A DNA stretch of 64,000 bases from Candidatus Latescibacterota bacterium (GCA_022827835.1 JAJEIO010000024.1:62001-126000); one strand, 5' to 3'; counted from the first letter of the stretch, positions 52,797 to 62,800 are shown. The notes: generated by a model from the sequence alone, not told the origin. Numbers and translations: made by a program.

Positions 52797-54026
52797 ATGA
52801 AGATCACCCACGCTGAAGCTATCGCCCTTAATATCCCCTTTTACGCCGAGCACGTCACCCGCGCCATGCAGCGCGCTTCGACCCACGACGAGCGCGTGTG
52901 GGTCGTGCGCTTGGAGACGGACAACGGCCTGGTGGGCTGGGCCGACAATCACGGCCAGCCATCGGTCGATGGCCTCGTCGGGCAAAACCCGGCCAGCCTG
53001 ATAAACCGCGACGATATTGGCTTTGGGGCGCAAGTCGCCTGCCTCGACCTAGTGGGCCAAGACAACGGCGTGCCCGTACACGAACTGCTCGGCGTCAAGC
53101 TCCGCGACCGCTGCCCCATATCTTGGTGGGACATAGACATGCCGCCCGAAGACTGGGTCGCCGAGGCCGAGGAATCGCTAAGGCGCGGATACACCACCTT
53201 TAAGATGAAGGCCCGACCGTGGCGCGACATCATCGCCCAAACCGATGCGGTCGCCAAGGTAGTACCGGCCGACTACAAATTCGACGTTGACTTCAACGGC
53301 TTTTTGCTCAATCAAGCCAAGGCCGAAATCATCTTGCAACAGCTCGACGAAAATACCAACGTCGGCATGTACGAAAGCCCGTTTTACCTGCATACGGACG
53401 TAGATGGCGCGCGGATTTTGCGCGAGCGAGTGCGCAAACCCATTGTCGAGCACTACCAAGATCAGTATCTGCGCAACGACTGCTGCGACGGCTTCGTCAT
53501 CGGCGGCGGTGCGACCGATACCCGGCGGACGGCAACCCTCGCGGCCGCTCAAAACAAGCCCTTTTGGCTCCAACTCGTCGGTGCTGGCATGACCACTACG
53601 TATGCGGCGCACCTCGGCTCGGTGCTTTCGCACGCCCAACTGCCCTATATCACCTGCCACGAGCTGTGGGAGGACGACCTGTTGCAAGAGCCTATTGAGG
53701 TCCGCGACGGCTACATGCCGGTTCCAGATGCGCCCGGTTTGGGCGTCTCGGTGGATGAAGAGGCGATTGCAAAGTACCGGGTGGATCCCGCAGAGCCTAC
53801 GCCCACGCAACACTACATGGCTCAGAAGCGCATTCTCCGCGTGTACTGGCCGGGCGACGGCAAAGAGCGGGAGTGGGAATTTACTGCTGAATCCCACTAT
53901 CAGCAGGCCTTCTATGCTGGCAACATCCCCGGCTTTGAGCAAGGCGTCGATTTAGAGGTGATTGAGGACGACAACAGCGCGGCTTTCCAAAAGCGGCACG
54001 AGGCTTTATTGGCGCAAGGGCGTTAG
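52797..54026 (+). CDS. Enolase-superfamily protein with altered active-site region
   Basis: 409 residues. The capping domain opens MKITHAEAIALNIPFYAEHV. KxK lysines lie in TTFKMKARPW, and the first ligands in FDVDFNGF and MYESPFY. The third ligand region reads VEHYQDQY rather than the usual GE/D-E segment, and the final His motif is replaced by LQLVGAGMTT. A C-terminal extension (about 330-409, GPTQHYMAQKRILRV-like region to the end) is beyond the barrel. GGAGG precedes ATG 52797. It may have lost or changed the usual chemistry. The end overlaps the convergent isomerase gene by four bases. Confidence 0.8.
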   Translation: MKITHAEAIALNIPFYAEHVTRAMQRASTHDERVWVVRLETDNGLVGWADNHGQPSVDGLVGQNPASLINRDDIGFGAQVACLDLVGQDNGVPVHELLGVKLRDRCPISWWDIDMPPEDWVAEAEESLRRGYTTFKMKARPWRDIIAQTDAVAKVVPADYKFDVDFNGFLLNQAKAEIILQQLDENTNVGMYESPFYLHTDVDGARILRERVRKPIVEHYQDQYLRNDCCDGFVIGGGATDTRRTATLAAAQNKPFWLQLVGAGMTTTYAAHLGSVLSHAQLPYITCHELWEDDLLQEPIEVRDGYMPVPDAPGLGVSVDEEAIAKYRVDPAEPTPTQHYMAQKRILRVYWPGDGKEREWEFTAESHYQQAFYAGNIPGFEQGVDLEVIEDDNSAAFQKRHEALLAQGR

Positions 54027-55033
54027 TCCCGCTGCCGAGCGATGGCCTCGTAGTCCGTCAGCGCGTAGCCGATGCCTACGTAGTCGAGCAGGTTGAGTAG
54101 CGCCCGCAGCGCGACCCCAAAGCCATCGACGCCGCTGAAGCCGCCGAACTGTCCGCCGCCCTTTAGGTGTGGCTCTAGGTCGAGGAACACGCCGGGGACT
54201 CCCTGCTGCTTCAGTTCGTGCTCTAAGGCCGGGATGCGGGTGCGGAAGTCGCGCAATATGGCCTCGTGCGCGGAGTCGCCGCGGTCGGCGGGTACAAAGT
54301 TTTTCAGCCGCTCCTCATCTACAACGCCCTCCCACTGGAGAGTTGGATCGATCTTGTAGTCCTTAATGTGCATCCAGCCGATTCCCTCGCGCATCGCATG
54401 ATACTCGGCTAGGGTTTCGACCGGGGTGAAGTTTTGGCTCGACAGATTGCCGCCGTCGAAAATCAGGCACAGATTGGGGTGGTCCACCATCTCGTAGAGT
54501 TTCTGTAGGAGTTGCCCGTTCTGACCGACGAGATTGGCCTCGACTTCTAGGCCGAAAATGGTTTCGCCCCGGCTGCAGACCTCGGCGATTTGCGCCAGCC
54601 GTTCGGCCGCCGGCTCCACGTAGTTCGCTGGATCCTCGCCTTGGGGATGGTAAAACGAGAACCCGCGAATCAGCCGCGTCTCGAACTCTCCGGCTAGATC
54701 CACGGCCCGCTGCACGTCCTGTTGCAAGTATTGGTCGAATGGGATGTAGGCGTTGGCCGATCCGTCTTCCACATTGAGCAGCTTGACCTTGCCAATCGGC
54801 GAGCCGATTGAGGCCACTGCAATCCCGAATTCGCCGTGCAATTGGCGCAGCCGCGCGATTTCGGGCTGCGTGAGCTGCATCACATTTTTGACGCCCTGTC
54901 CCACATCGACAAAGCGCAAGCTGTAGTGCGACATGCCCAGCGTCGCGAGCATGGCTAGCTGGGCTTCGGCCTTTTTGTCCTCTGGTCCCTCGTCGGCAAA
55001 GCCGCTGATGATCACTTTGGGTGTTTCGCGCAT
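54023..55033 (-). CDS. Sugar phosphate isomerase/epimerase (xylose-isomerase-like barrel)
   Basis: 336 residues. It opens VIISGFADEGPEDKKAEAQL, a common start for this environmental subfamily. Barrel metal ligands are likely in FGLEVEANLVGQNG, CLIFDGGNLSSQNF, WMHIKDYKID and the C-terminal VFLDLEPHLKGGGQFGGFSG. Its function is unknown; ring or epimer interconversion of sugars is expected. It is convergent with the enolase-superfamily gene and divergent from glgP. Confidence 0.9.
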   Translation of the reverse strand: MRETPKVIISGFADEGPEDKKAEAQLAMLATLGMSHYSLRFVDVGQGVKNVMQLTQPEIARLRQLHGEFGIAVASIGSPIGKVKLLNVEDGSANAYIPFDQYLQQDVQRAVDLAGEFETRLIRGFSFYHPQGEDPANYVEPAAERLAQIAEVCSRGETIFGLEVEANLVGQNGQLLQKLYEMVDHPNLCLIFDGGNLSSQNFTPVETLAEYHAMREGIGWMHIKDYKIDPTLQWEGVVDEERLKNFVPADRGDSAHEAILRDFRTRIPALEHELKQQGVPGVFLDLEPHLKGGGQFGGFSGVDGFGVALRALLNLLDYVGIGYALTDYEAIARQRD

Positions 55034-55146
55034 GAGATTCTCCTGAGAATTCTCCTAAGTATAGAGCTTGTGCAGACCTTGACAAGATTCACCTTCACTG
55101 CTGTCTTAGGGCTCTTTGCAACCCAACTCTATAGAAGAAACTAACA

Positions 55147-57702
55147 ATGAAACCTCTATATCGCCTCCATATCATTCCGTCCCTGCCCGAGCAACTGACG
55201 CCGCTGTGGGAGCTGGGGCACAACCTCTGGTGGAGTTGGAGCAAGGAAACTATCCGCACCCTCTACCAGATCGACCCGGAAACGTGGATTGAGAGCCAGC
55301 GCGATCCCCTGCGCTTTTGGACTCTCCTGCAGCCGGAACAGCTCGACGCCCTAATCGACGACGAGCAATTGCGGGGCCGGATCGAGCGCGTCGTCGAGCA
55401 ATTCGAGGGCTATTTGTCCCAGCCGACATGGTTTGGCCAGACGCACGGCGAGAGCCAGTTGCAGGTTGCGTACTTCTCGGCGGAGTTTGGCCTGACCGAG
55501 AGCCTGCGCATCTATTCCGGGGGCTTGGGCGTGCTCTCCGGCGATCACCTCAAGGCCGCTAGCGATCTAGGCGTCCCCCTCGTCGGGGTCGGCTTGCTCT
55601 ACCGCGAGGGTTATTTCCGCCAAGCCCTCAACGCCGACGGCTGGCAGATAGAGCGCAACCCGGAAAACGACTTCTACCAGATGCCCGTGCAGCCGGTCCA
55701 CGGCGGCGACGGAGGGCACCTGACCATTGAGGTGCCCTTTGCCCACGGCATGGTGCAAGCGCGGATTTGGCAGGTGGAGGTGGGCCGAGTGCGGCTCTAT
55801 TTGCTCGATACCAACCTCGACGAAAATGTCCCGGCGGACCGCGATATTACCGCCCGCCTCTACGGGGGAGACGCGGCTATGCGTATCCGGCAGGAGATTC
55901 TCCTCGGCATCGGCGGTCTGCGTGCCCTGCAAGCCGTGGGCATCGAACCCACTGTCTGCCACATGAACGAGGGACACTCGGCCTTTTTGGCCCTAGAGCG
56001 GATTCGTCGGTTAATGACCGAGCATGGCTATTCGTTTGCCACGGCCCGCGAGGCCAGCATCGTCGGCAATGTGTTTACCACTCATACCCCGGTTGCGGCG
56101 GGCAACGACTGGTTTCCCGCGCGCTTGATTGAGGCGCACTTGGGCTATTTCCGCGAGTGGCTCGGCCTGTCGCACGAGGAATTTATCGGCTTGGGCCGGG
56201 TTGATCCCCGCGATCCCCACGCCGACTTCTGCATGACGGTCTTGGCGCTCAGGCTCTCGGGCCGGGCCAATGGTGTCAGTCGCCTGCACGGTGAAGTTAG
56301 CCGCCGCATGTGGCAGGGCCTGTGGCCCGACTTCTCAGAACACGAAATCCCCATCGGACACGTCACCAACGGCGTCCATATGCACACGTGGGTTTCGCTG
56401 GAAATGGCCGAGCTGTTCGACCGCTATCTCGGCGACACTTGGCGGCTGGTATCGGCTGACGAGCGGGACTGGGATCCGATCTATCAGATTCCCGACCGCG
56501 AGTTGTGGGACACGCACCAGCAGCGGCGCAAGCGGCTGATTGACGTAACTCGCCATCACTTGCGCCAGCAGATGCAGGGCCAGGGCGTGGCGGCGGCCAA
56601 AATTGAACAGACCTTAGCGCGGCTCGATCCCGAGGTGCTGACTATTGGCTTTGCTCGCCGCTTTGCCACGTACAAGCGCGGCAACCTGATTTTCCGCAAT
56701 ATCGAGCGGCTCAAGGCCCTGTTCTCCGACTCGCAGCGGCCCGTGCAGATTCTCTTCGCTGGCAAGGCCCACCCCCACGACGACGCGGGCAAGGAGCTGA
56801 TCCGCCAAATCGTCCACCTCGCACGGCAAGCGCCCTTTAATGGCCGGATTTTCTTTTTGCAAGACTACGACATGAACCTCGCCCGCTACTTGGTACAAGG
56901 GTGCGATGTATGGCTCAACAATCCCCGCCGCCCCTTGGAGGCTTCGGGCACGTCGGGTATGAAGGCTGCGGTCAATGGCGTGCTCAACGTCAGCGTATGC
57001 GATGGCTGGTGGGACGAATCCTGCGACAACCACGCTGGTTGGACCATTGGCCGCGGCGAGGACTACGACGACGAACAGTACCAAGACGCAGTCGAGTCCA
57101 ACTCGCTCTACGACTTGCTAGAGACCGAGGTGATCCCGCTTTTCTACCAGCGCGATGCGGATGGATTGCCCGGCGGTTGGATCGCCCGCATGAAGGAGAC
57201 TATTGCCCAGCTTGTGCCGCAGTACAACACGCATCGCATGGTGCGCGAATACACCGAGCGATTTTACTTGCCCGGGCAAGCTCGCTTTGCGGAATTGGCG
57301 GCTGACCGCGAGCGGGTTCAGCGGCTGACGCATTGGAAGTCGCACGTGCGCTCCAAGTGGGCGCAGGTTCAGATCGGCGCGGTGGATGCTGAATTTCCTC
57401 GGCTGCTCAAGGTGGGGATGCAGGTGCCGTTGCGCGCCGCAGTGACTTTGGGCGAGCTAACGCCAGAAGATGTCCGCGTCGAGATCTACGCCGGCCGCCT
57501 CAATGCCCAGCGCGAGTTTGCCCAGACCGAGGTATATCCGCTGGAATTGGATGGACACAACGGCGATGGGACCTACCACTTTGTCGGCACTTTCACGTGC
57601 GCGGCGGCTGGTTCGCACGGCTATACTCTGCGCGTGGTGCCCTCGCATCCCGACTTGCAAAATCCCTTGGAGATGGGATTGGTACACTGGGCGAGGGAGT
57701 AA
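55147..57702 (+). CDS. glgP: Alpha-glucan phosphorylase (GlgP, DUF3417-containing type)
   Basis: 851 residues of the short GlgP subfamily. An N-terminal DUF3417 module (LTPLWELGHNLWWSWSKETI) leads into the phosphorylase core with FGLTESLRIYSGGLGVLSGD, HMNEGHSAFLALERIRR and THTPVAAGNDWFP. The PLP lysine is in EASGTSGMKAAVNGV. It releases glucose-1-phosphate from glycogen or maltodextrins. A separate promoter may lie in 55034-55146 (TTGACA at 55078). Confidence 0.95.
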   Translation: MKPLYRLHIIPSLPEQLTPLWELGHNLWWSWSKETIRTLYQIDPETWIESQRDPLRFWTLLQPEQLDALIDDEQLRGRIERVVEQFEGYLSQPTWFGQTHGESQLQVAYFSAEFGLTESLRIYSGGLGVLSGDHLKAASDLGVPLVGVGLLYREGYFRQALNADGWQIERNPENDFYQMPVQPVHGGDGGHLTIEVPFAHGMVQARIWQVEVGRVRLYLLDTNLDENVPADRDITARLYGGDAAMRIRQEILLGIGGLRALQAVGIEPTVCHMNEGHSAFLALERIRRLMTEHGYSFATAREASIVGNVFTTHTPVAAGNDWFPARLIEAHLGYFREWLGLSHEEFIGLGRVDPRDPHADFCMTVLALRLSGRANGVSRLHGEVSRRMWQGLWPDFSEHEIPIGHVTNGVHMHTWVSLEMAELFDRYLGDTWRLVSADERDWDPIYQIPDRELWDTHQQRRKRLIDVTRHHLRQQMQGQGVAAAKIEQTLARLDPEVLTIGFARRFATYKRGNLIFRNIERLKALFSDSQRPVQILFAGKAHPHDDAGKELIRQIVHLARQAPFNGRIFFLQDYDMNLARYLVQGCDVWLNNPRRPLEASGTSGMKAAVNGVLNVSVCDGWWDESCDNHAGWTIGRGEDYDDEQYQDAVESNSLYDLLETEVIPLFYQRDADGLPGGWIARMKETIAQLVPQYNTHRMVREYTERFYLPGQARFAELAADRERVQRLTHWKSHVRSKWAQVQIGAVDAEFPRLLKVGMQVPLRAAVTLGELTPEDVRVEIYAGRLNAQREFAQTEVYPLELDGHNGDGTYHFVGTFTCAAAGSHGYTLRVVPSHPDLQNPLEMGLVHWARE

Positions 57703-57727
57703 GAAGCTGACCAAAACCCGCCTCGCC

Positions 57728-58045
57728 TTATCCGCCCGCGTCTAGCGCGCGAAAAAACTCAAACGTATAAATGCCGTGGTCGTGCCCGTCGGCCCATTCG
57801 ATGCGGATGCCGTAGCGCCCGACATAGCTAACCCCTCGCACCTCGGCTGTGGCCGACACGGCCTCGGGCTGCAAGAGCGTCAACCCGCCCTCATTCGCGT
57901 CGCGCACTTCCCGACAGTGGGCGCAGGGACACTCGCGCCGCAAGCCCTCCAAACTATAGCGGCTCTCGCGGCCATCGCTCCACCCGATGACCAACTCGCC
58001 GGCCGGGCCATCCACGGCGATGTCGCGCGGCTTCGCCTTGTTCAA
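57728..58045 (-). CDS. DUF971 domain-containing protein
   Basis: 105 residues. The DUF971 fold (gamma-butyrobetaine hydroxylase-like N-terminal domain) is seen in GELVIGWSDGRESRYSLEGL, RRECPCAHCREVRD with its CPCAHC cysteines, and SYVGRYGIRIEWADGHDHGIYTF. It is often encoded beside iron-sulfur or apo-protein maturation genes. It overlaps the stop of rimO by four bases, so it is the last gene of the shikimate/rimO operon. Confidence 0.9.
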   Translation of the reverse strand: MNKAKPRDIAVDGPAGELVIGWSDGRESRYSLEGLRRECPCAHCREVRDANEGGLTLLQPEAVSATAEVRGVSYVGRYGIRIEWADGHDHGIYTFEFFRALDAGG

Positions 58046-59361
58046 CGCGGCTCTCCCACTACTCTAGCGCTCAGTTCGTAGGGCGCGGCTGCGGTGATCT
58101 CCACTTCGACGAAAGAACCCACCGGAGGTGTGCCCTCAGTGATTACTACTTGGCCGTCGATTTCCGGGGCGTCGCGTTCCATTCTCCCATAGCACATCTC
58201 CCCCACGCGCGCATCGACCAAGACCTGCTGCCGCGTGCCGACGAGCTCGTCGTTTTTCTCCGTGCCCACGCGCTCTTGCAGTTGCGTCAGGCGGCTGTAG
58301 CGCTCCTGCTTGACCTCCTCGCTGACCGGATCGCCAAGCGCATACGCCGAAGTCCCATCTTCCGGCGAGTAGAGAAAGCCGGTCGCGTAGTCGAAGCGCG
58401 TCTCAGCCACGAATTCCAGCAAGGCGGCAAAATCGTCCTCGGTCTCGCCGGGAAAGCCGACGATGAACGTCGAGCGCAGCCCAGCTCCCGGCAGCCGCTC
58501 TCGCAGCCGCGCCAACAAATCGAGCGTCTTTTGGCGCGTCGTCGCCCGCTTCATGCGCTTGAGCACCGGGTCGGAAATGTGTTGCAGCGGCATGTCGATG
58601 TAGCGGCACATCTTGTCGCACGTGGCGTAGAAGTCGATCAGTTCCTCGGTCCAAAATGCCGGATAGGTGTACATCAAGCGCATCCACTCTATGCCTTCCA
58701 CCTCGGCGAGCGCTTGTAAGAGGCGCACGAGCTGCGGCCGGCCGTAGAGGTCGGCACCGTAGCGCACCGAGTCCTGCGAGACCAAGACCAGCTCCCGCAC
58801 CCCCTCTGCGGCCAGCCGCTCGGCCTCAGCCACGAGTTGTTCGACCGGCTCGCTCACGTGTCGTCCGCGAATGGCGGGAATGGCGCAAAAGGCGCATTGG
58901 TGATCGCAGCCGTCCGATATGCGCAGATACGACCAGTGCTTCGGCGTCAGCGAAGTCCGCGGCAAGCTGGCCAAGTACTGGGGCCGCTGGACGCCTAACA
59001 CGTCGTCAACGTGGTGGACGATGTCGGCCTCGTCGGCGATCGTCAGCAGCTTGTCGGCTTCCACCAACTCCTGCGCGAGCTCCTCGTAGTAGCGAGTCGA
59101 TAGACACCCCGTGACGATGACCCCCTCGCACTGACCCTCTTGCTTGAGCCGATGCGCGTCCATAATTGCGGCGAGGGATTCCTCTTTGGCCGGCTCGATA
59201 AAGCCGCAGGTATTGACCACCACCACATCCGCTTCTTCTGGCGCGTCCGTCATCTGATAGGCATGGCCCTGCAAAAGCCCCTGCATCCGCTCGGAATCGA
59301 CCGTGTTTTTCGGGCAGCCTAAGCTGACTAGGTGAACTTTGTGGGGCTGGTTCTCACTCAT
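58042..59361 (-). CDS. rimO: Ribosomal protein S12 methylthiotransferase
   Basis: 439 residues. The UPF0004 domain opens VHLVSLGCPKNTVDSERMQG. The radical SAM cysteines are in SDGCDHQCAFCAIP (CxxxCxxC). A C-terminal TRAM domain holds QQVLVDARVGEMCYGRMERD. It adds a methylthio group to Asp88 of S12. ATG 59361 with GAGGGAT upstream is preferred over ATG 59409. It follows aroB, from which it is separated by a hairpin (59380-59416). Confidence 0.95.
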   Translation of the reverse strand: MSENQPHKVHLVSLGCPKNTVDSERMQGLLQGHAYQMTDAPEEADVVVVNTCGFIEPAKEESLAAIMDAHRLKQEGQCEGVIVTGCLSTRYYEELAQELVEADKLLTIADEADIVHHVDDVLGVQRPQYLASLPRTSLTPKHWSYLRISDGCDHQCAFCAIPAIRGRHVSEPVEQLVAEAERLAAEGVRELVLVSQDSVRYGADLYGRPQLVRLLQALAEVEGIEWMRLMYTYPAFWTEELIDFYATCDKMCRYIDMPLQHISDPVLKRMKRATTRQKTLDLLARLRERLPGAGLRSTFIVGFPGETEDDFAALLEFVAETRFDYATGFLYSPEDGTSAYALGDPVSEEVKQERYSRLTQLQERVGTEKNDELVGTRQQVLVDARVGEMCYGRMERDAPEIDGQVVITEGTPPVGSFVEVEITAAAPYELSARVVGEPR

Positions 59362-59379
59362 CTTATCCCTCGCAAAAGG

Positions 59380-59416
59380 CTTCGGCGTTGAGCGTTCGAC
59401 TGAGCTCACGCCGAAG
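59380..59416. repeat. Hairpin at the aroB/rimO junction
   Basis: CTTCGGCGT and ACGCCGAAG form a 9-bp stem, extended by GAGC/GCTC after one bulged base. The structure includes the aroB stop codon and precedes rimO by about 19 bases. On the minus strand it is followed by only four T residues, so it may be a weak terminator or an RNA-processing site rather than a full stop. Confidence 0.5.
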
Positions 59417-60518
59417 TCTCAGCCGAAACGCGCTGCGCGTATGCAATGGCCGCGCGCACCGTGTCATCGGTTATTCCCTCCACAACCTCCACCTCCCCAA
59501 TCCGCCGACCCAGCACGAACCGCAACTGCCCATCCACCCGCTTCTTGTCGGCCTTGGCACAGGTCAAAATCCGCTCCACCTCCACCTCGGCTAATCCTCC
59601 GGGCACCCCCAACCGCTCCAGCAACGCATCTTGCCGCTGCCTTTCTTCTTCGGGCCAAAACCCCTCGTGGCAGGCGATTTCGCCCGCAGCGATCAAGCCC
59701 AAAATTATCGCCTCTCCGTGCCGATAGCGACTGTAGTCCGTGGCGGCCTCAATCGCGTGTCCAATGGTGTGTCCGTAATTGAGGATGGCCCGCAAGCCCT
59801 GCTCCTTCTCGTCGGCGGCCACTACCTCGGCCTTGATCTCGACATTGCGGCCGATCAGCCAGTCCAAGGTCTCCGGTGCCAACGCCATATCCACGACCTC
59901 CTCCAAGTGCTCCTCCAAAAAGGCGAAGAGCGCAGCGTCGCGGATAAGCCCGTGTTTGACCACCTCGGCCATGCCCGCGATCCGCTCGCGCCTCGGCAGC
60001 GAGTGCAGCGCATTGGTGTCGGCCAAAACCAAGCGCGGCTGGTGAAAGGTGCCGATCAGGTTTTTGCCCAGTGCGTGGTTGACCCCTGTCTTGCCGCCGA
60101 TGCTCGAATCCACCTGAGCGACAATGGTCGTCGGCACCTGCACATAGGGCACGCCGCGCAAATAAGTGGAAGCCACAAAGCCCGCCATGTCGCCGACCAC
60201 GCCCCCGCCGAGGGCCACGACCCAATCGCCACGGTCGAACCCGGCTGCAATCATCTGCGTGAAAATTTCCTCGGCTCCGTGCAGGTTCTTGGCCTCCTCG
60301 CCCCCGGCATAGACAATCTCCAGCACCTCAAATCCAGCGGCGCGCAAGCTCACGGCCACAGGTTGCAGATAGCGCGCGGCCACAACTTCGTCGCTCACTA
60401 GCGCGACTTGCCGGCCCAAAGCCAAGTCGCGGCAGCGCGGCCCTAATTCCCCTAAGATATCGTGGCCGACGAAAATGGGGTATGCAGCCCCCGGGATGTC
60501 TAAGTCAATTCTTTGCAT
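59406..60518 (-). CDS. aroB: 3-dehydroquinate synthase
   Basis: 370 residues. NAD-binding GGEEAKNLHGAEEIF and ALGGGVVGDMAGFVASTYLRG, with the zinc-ligand region in NYGHTIGHAIE and the catalytic PTTIVAQVDSSIGGKTGVNH block. It forms 3-dehydroquinate from DAHP, the second step of the shikimate pathway. The start ATG 60518 overlaps the end of aroK by 14 bases. Confidence 0.97.
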   Translation of the reverse strand: MQRIDLDIPGAAYPIFVGHDILGELGPRCRDLALGRQVALVSDEVVAARYLQPVAVSLRAAGFEVLEIVYAGGEEAKNLHGAEEIFTQMIAAGFDRGDWVVALGGGVVGDMAGFVASTYLRGVPYVQVPTTIVAQVDSSIGGKTGVNHALGKNLIGTFHQPRLVLADTNALHSLPRRERIAGMAEVVKHGLIRDAALFAFLEEHLEEVVDMALAPETLDWLIGRNVEIKAEVVAADEKEQGLRAILNYGHTIGHAIEAATDYSRYRHGEAIILGLIAAGEIACHEGFWPEEERQRQDALLERLGVPGGLAEVEVERILTCAKADKKRVDGQLRFVLGRRIGEVEVVEGITDDTVRAAIAYAQRVSAETSA

Positions 60519-61038
60519 AGCTCTCCAACAAAGCAAGGAGTTGCCCGGCTGTGTCCTCAGGCGTCTGCGCCTGCGTAGTGTACAGCTCGATGTGGGCTTG
60601 GTCGTAGTAAGGAGCGCGCTCGCGGAGCAGGGACTCTATCTTGGCGCGTTGCGCCTGCGGATCCAATCCGGCGAGCAGGGGCCGGTTGGTGCGGCGACGG
60701 ACGCGGGCGAAAATCGTATCCACGTCAGCCTTGAGACACACCAACACACCAGCGCGGCGCACGGCCTCGACGTTGTCGGCGCGAGTAACTGCCCCACCAC
60801 CCAATGCCACTATGGCATCCGGGCGTTGGCAGGTTTCGAGGACGCAGTCGCGCTCTAGCTGGCGGAAGTGCGCCTCGCCTTCGTCGGCGAAAATCTCCGC
60901 AATGGTCTTGCCGGCGCGCTGTTCAATCATCCGGTCGGTGTCCAAAAAGCTACGCCCTAGCTGCTGCGCCAGAATGCGCCCGACCCGGGTCTTGCCCACA
61001 CCCATAAAACCGGCCAGAAATATCGGCCCCTCCGTCAT
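60505..61038 (-). CDS. aroK: Shikimate kinase
   Basis: 177 residues. Walker A is FMGVGKTRVGRIL, the shikimate-binding Asp and Arg region is FLDTDRMIEQRAG, and IVALGGGAVTRAD and the lid RRTNRPLLAG are intact. It phosphorylates shikimate with ATP. It lies 10 bases after argS and overlaps aroB by 14 bases, within the minus-strand operon. Confidence 0.97.
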   Translation of the reverse strand: MTEGPIFLAGFMGVGKTRVGRILAQQLGRSFLDTDRMIEQRAGKTIAEIFADEGEAHFRQLERDCVLETCQRPDAIVALGGGAVTRADNVEAVRRAGVLVCLKADVDTIFARVRRRTNRPLLAGLDPQAQRAKIESLLRERAPYYDQAHIELYTTQAQTPEDTAGQLLALLESYAKN

Positions 61039-61048
61039 GGCCCACGCC

Positions 61049-62764
61049 TCACATGCGCTCGAGCGTCTCGATGCCGAGCAGGTCGAGACCTTGGCGCACG
61101 ATGCGCGCGGTCAGCAGCGCCAGCAGCAGCCGACTCGTGCGCACCGGCTCGTCCGCACGGAGAACCGGGCACTGCTCGTAGAACTTCATAAAGGCGTCGG
61201 CCAGCTCGTAGAGATAGTTGCAGAGCATGTGCGGGTAGCACTGGCGCGCCACGGCCGCGACCACTTCGGGAAATTGCAACAGTTTGATGGCGAGCGCATT
61301 CTCGGCCCTTTCGCCAATGATTATCGCCCCGTCGAGCGCATCTTCATCCACGCCAGCGCGGCGGAACATGCTCTTGATGCGGGCGTACGAATAGAGCATG
61401 TACGGAGCGGTGTTGCCGTCGAGGGCCAGCATTTTGTCCCAGTCGAACACGTAGTCCGAGGTGCGGTTGAACGATAGCTCCATGTACTTGATGCTGCCAA
61501 TGCCAATCACGCGGGCGATCTGCCGCCGCTCGGCCTCGTCCATGTCGGGATTCTTCTCGCTCACTTGGGCAAAGGCCCGCGCCACACCCTCCTCCAGCAC
61601 GTCCATCAGCTTGACTGTGCCGCCGACCCGCGTCTTGAACGGCCGGTTGTCCGCGCCTAAAATCGCGCCAAACTCGTGGTGCTCCAAAGCGGTCGTCGCA
61701 GGCGCGTACCCAGCCGCCCGCGCCACCGCGAAGACCTGCTGCAAGTGAAGCGACTGGCGCGCATCGACGATGTAGAGGATGCGGTCGGCAGCGAGCGCAC
61801 CGGCCCGATAACGCACGGCAGCGAGGTCGCTCGTCGCATAGAGGTAGCCGCCGTCCGACTTCTGCACGATCACCGGCGTGATCTGGCCGTCCTTGTTTTT
61901 GAATTCCTCCAAAAAGACGCACTGCGCGCCGTTGGACTCCACCAGCAAACCCTTGTCCCGCAAATCTTCGACCACGCGGGGTAAGTCGTCGTTGTACGCG
62001 CTCTCACCTTGCACGTCTTCGGGCTTGAGGCCAACTCCGAGCGCGTCGTATATGCGCTGGCCGTGGGCAAGCGACTCGTCGATGAACTGCTGCCACATCC
62101 GCTGCACATGCGGGTCGCCGCTTTGCAGCTTGACCACGTATTCCCGCGACAGGTCGGCGAACGCCTCGTCCTGGTCAAAGCGCTTCCGCGCCGATTGGTA
62201 GAATACTTCTAGATCGGCCAATTCCGTGGCCGGGTCCGCGAGCTCGTCCAAGTGGGCGATGAGCATCCCAAACTGCGTTCCCCAGTCGCCCACGTGATTG
62301 TGGCGCACGACCTCGTGGCCCGAGAATTCGAGGACGCGGGCGATGGCGTCGCCAATGACCGTGCTGCGCAGATGGCCGATGTGCATTTCCTTGGCCAAGT
62401 TGGGATGCGAGTAGTCGAGTACGACCTTTTGCGGCGCGTCCTTAGGCACGCCGAGCCGCGAATCGGCCAGCACGTTCCCCAACTGCGCGGCCAGCCACTC
62501 GCCCTTGAGTTGGATATTGATAAAGCCCGGACCGGCGATATCTACGGACGCGGCCATGTCCTCCAGATCCAGTTCCTCCACAACCTGAGCGGCGAGCGCG
62601 CGAGGATTGGTCTTCAGTTTCTTGGCCGCGGCCATCACGCCATTGGCCTGATAGTCGCCGAACTCCGGGCGAGTGGCCGGGCCGACGAGGGCCGGGGAAT
62701 CTGCGGGCGCGCCCGCTCGGGCCAGCGCCGCGCTAATGCGCGTTTCTAATGATTCGGTTATCAT
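61049..62764 (-). CDS. argS: Arginyl-tRNA synthetase
   Basis: 571 residues, class I. An N-terminal additional domain leads to the HIGH motif in MHIGHLRSTVIGDA. The usual ArgS replacement of KMSK, PFKTRVGGTVKLMDVL, follows. The C-terminal DALR anticodon domain runs from about 450 (YARIKSMFRRAG) to the end with ARIVRQGLDLLGIE. It charges tRNA-Arg. It is embedded between aroE and aroK in a shikimate operon, spaced 36 and 10 bases from them. Confidence 0.97.
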   Translation of the reverse strand: MITESLETRISAALARAGAPADSPALVGPATRPEFGDYQANGVMAAAKKLKTNPRALAAQVVEELDLEDMAASVDIAGPGFINIQLKGEWLAAQLGNVLADSRLGVPKDAPQKVVLDYSHPNLAKEMHIGHLRSTVIGDAIARVLEFSGHEVVRHNHVGDWGTQFGMLIAHLDELADPATELADLEVFYQSARKRFDQDEAFADLSREYVVKLQSGDPHVQRMWQQFIDESLAHGQRIYDALGVGLKPEDVQGESAYNDDLPRVVEDLRDKGLLVESNGAQCVFLEEFKNKDGQITPVIVQKSDGGYLYATSDLAAVRYRAGALAADRILYIVDARQSLHLQQVFAVARAAGYAPATTALEHHEFGAILGADNRPFKTRVGGTVKLMDVLEEGVARAFAQVSEKNPDMDEAERRQIARVIGIGSIKYMELSFNRTSDYVFDWDKMLALDGNTAPYMLYSYARIKSMFRRAGVDEDALDGAIIIGERAENALAIKLLQFPEVVAAVARQCYPHMLCNYLYELADAFMKFYEQCPVLRADEPVRTSRLLLALLTARIVRQGLDLLGIETLERM

Positions 62765-62800
62765 GCGCTATCTGTGTTGTTTGTCTTTATTCCCAGCGGC

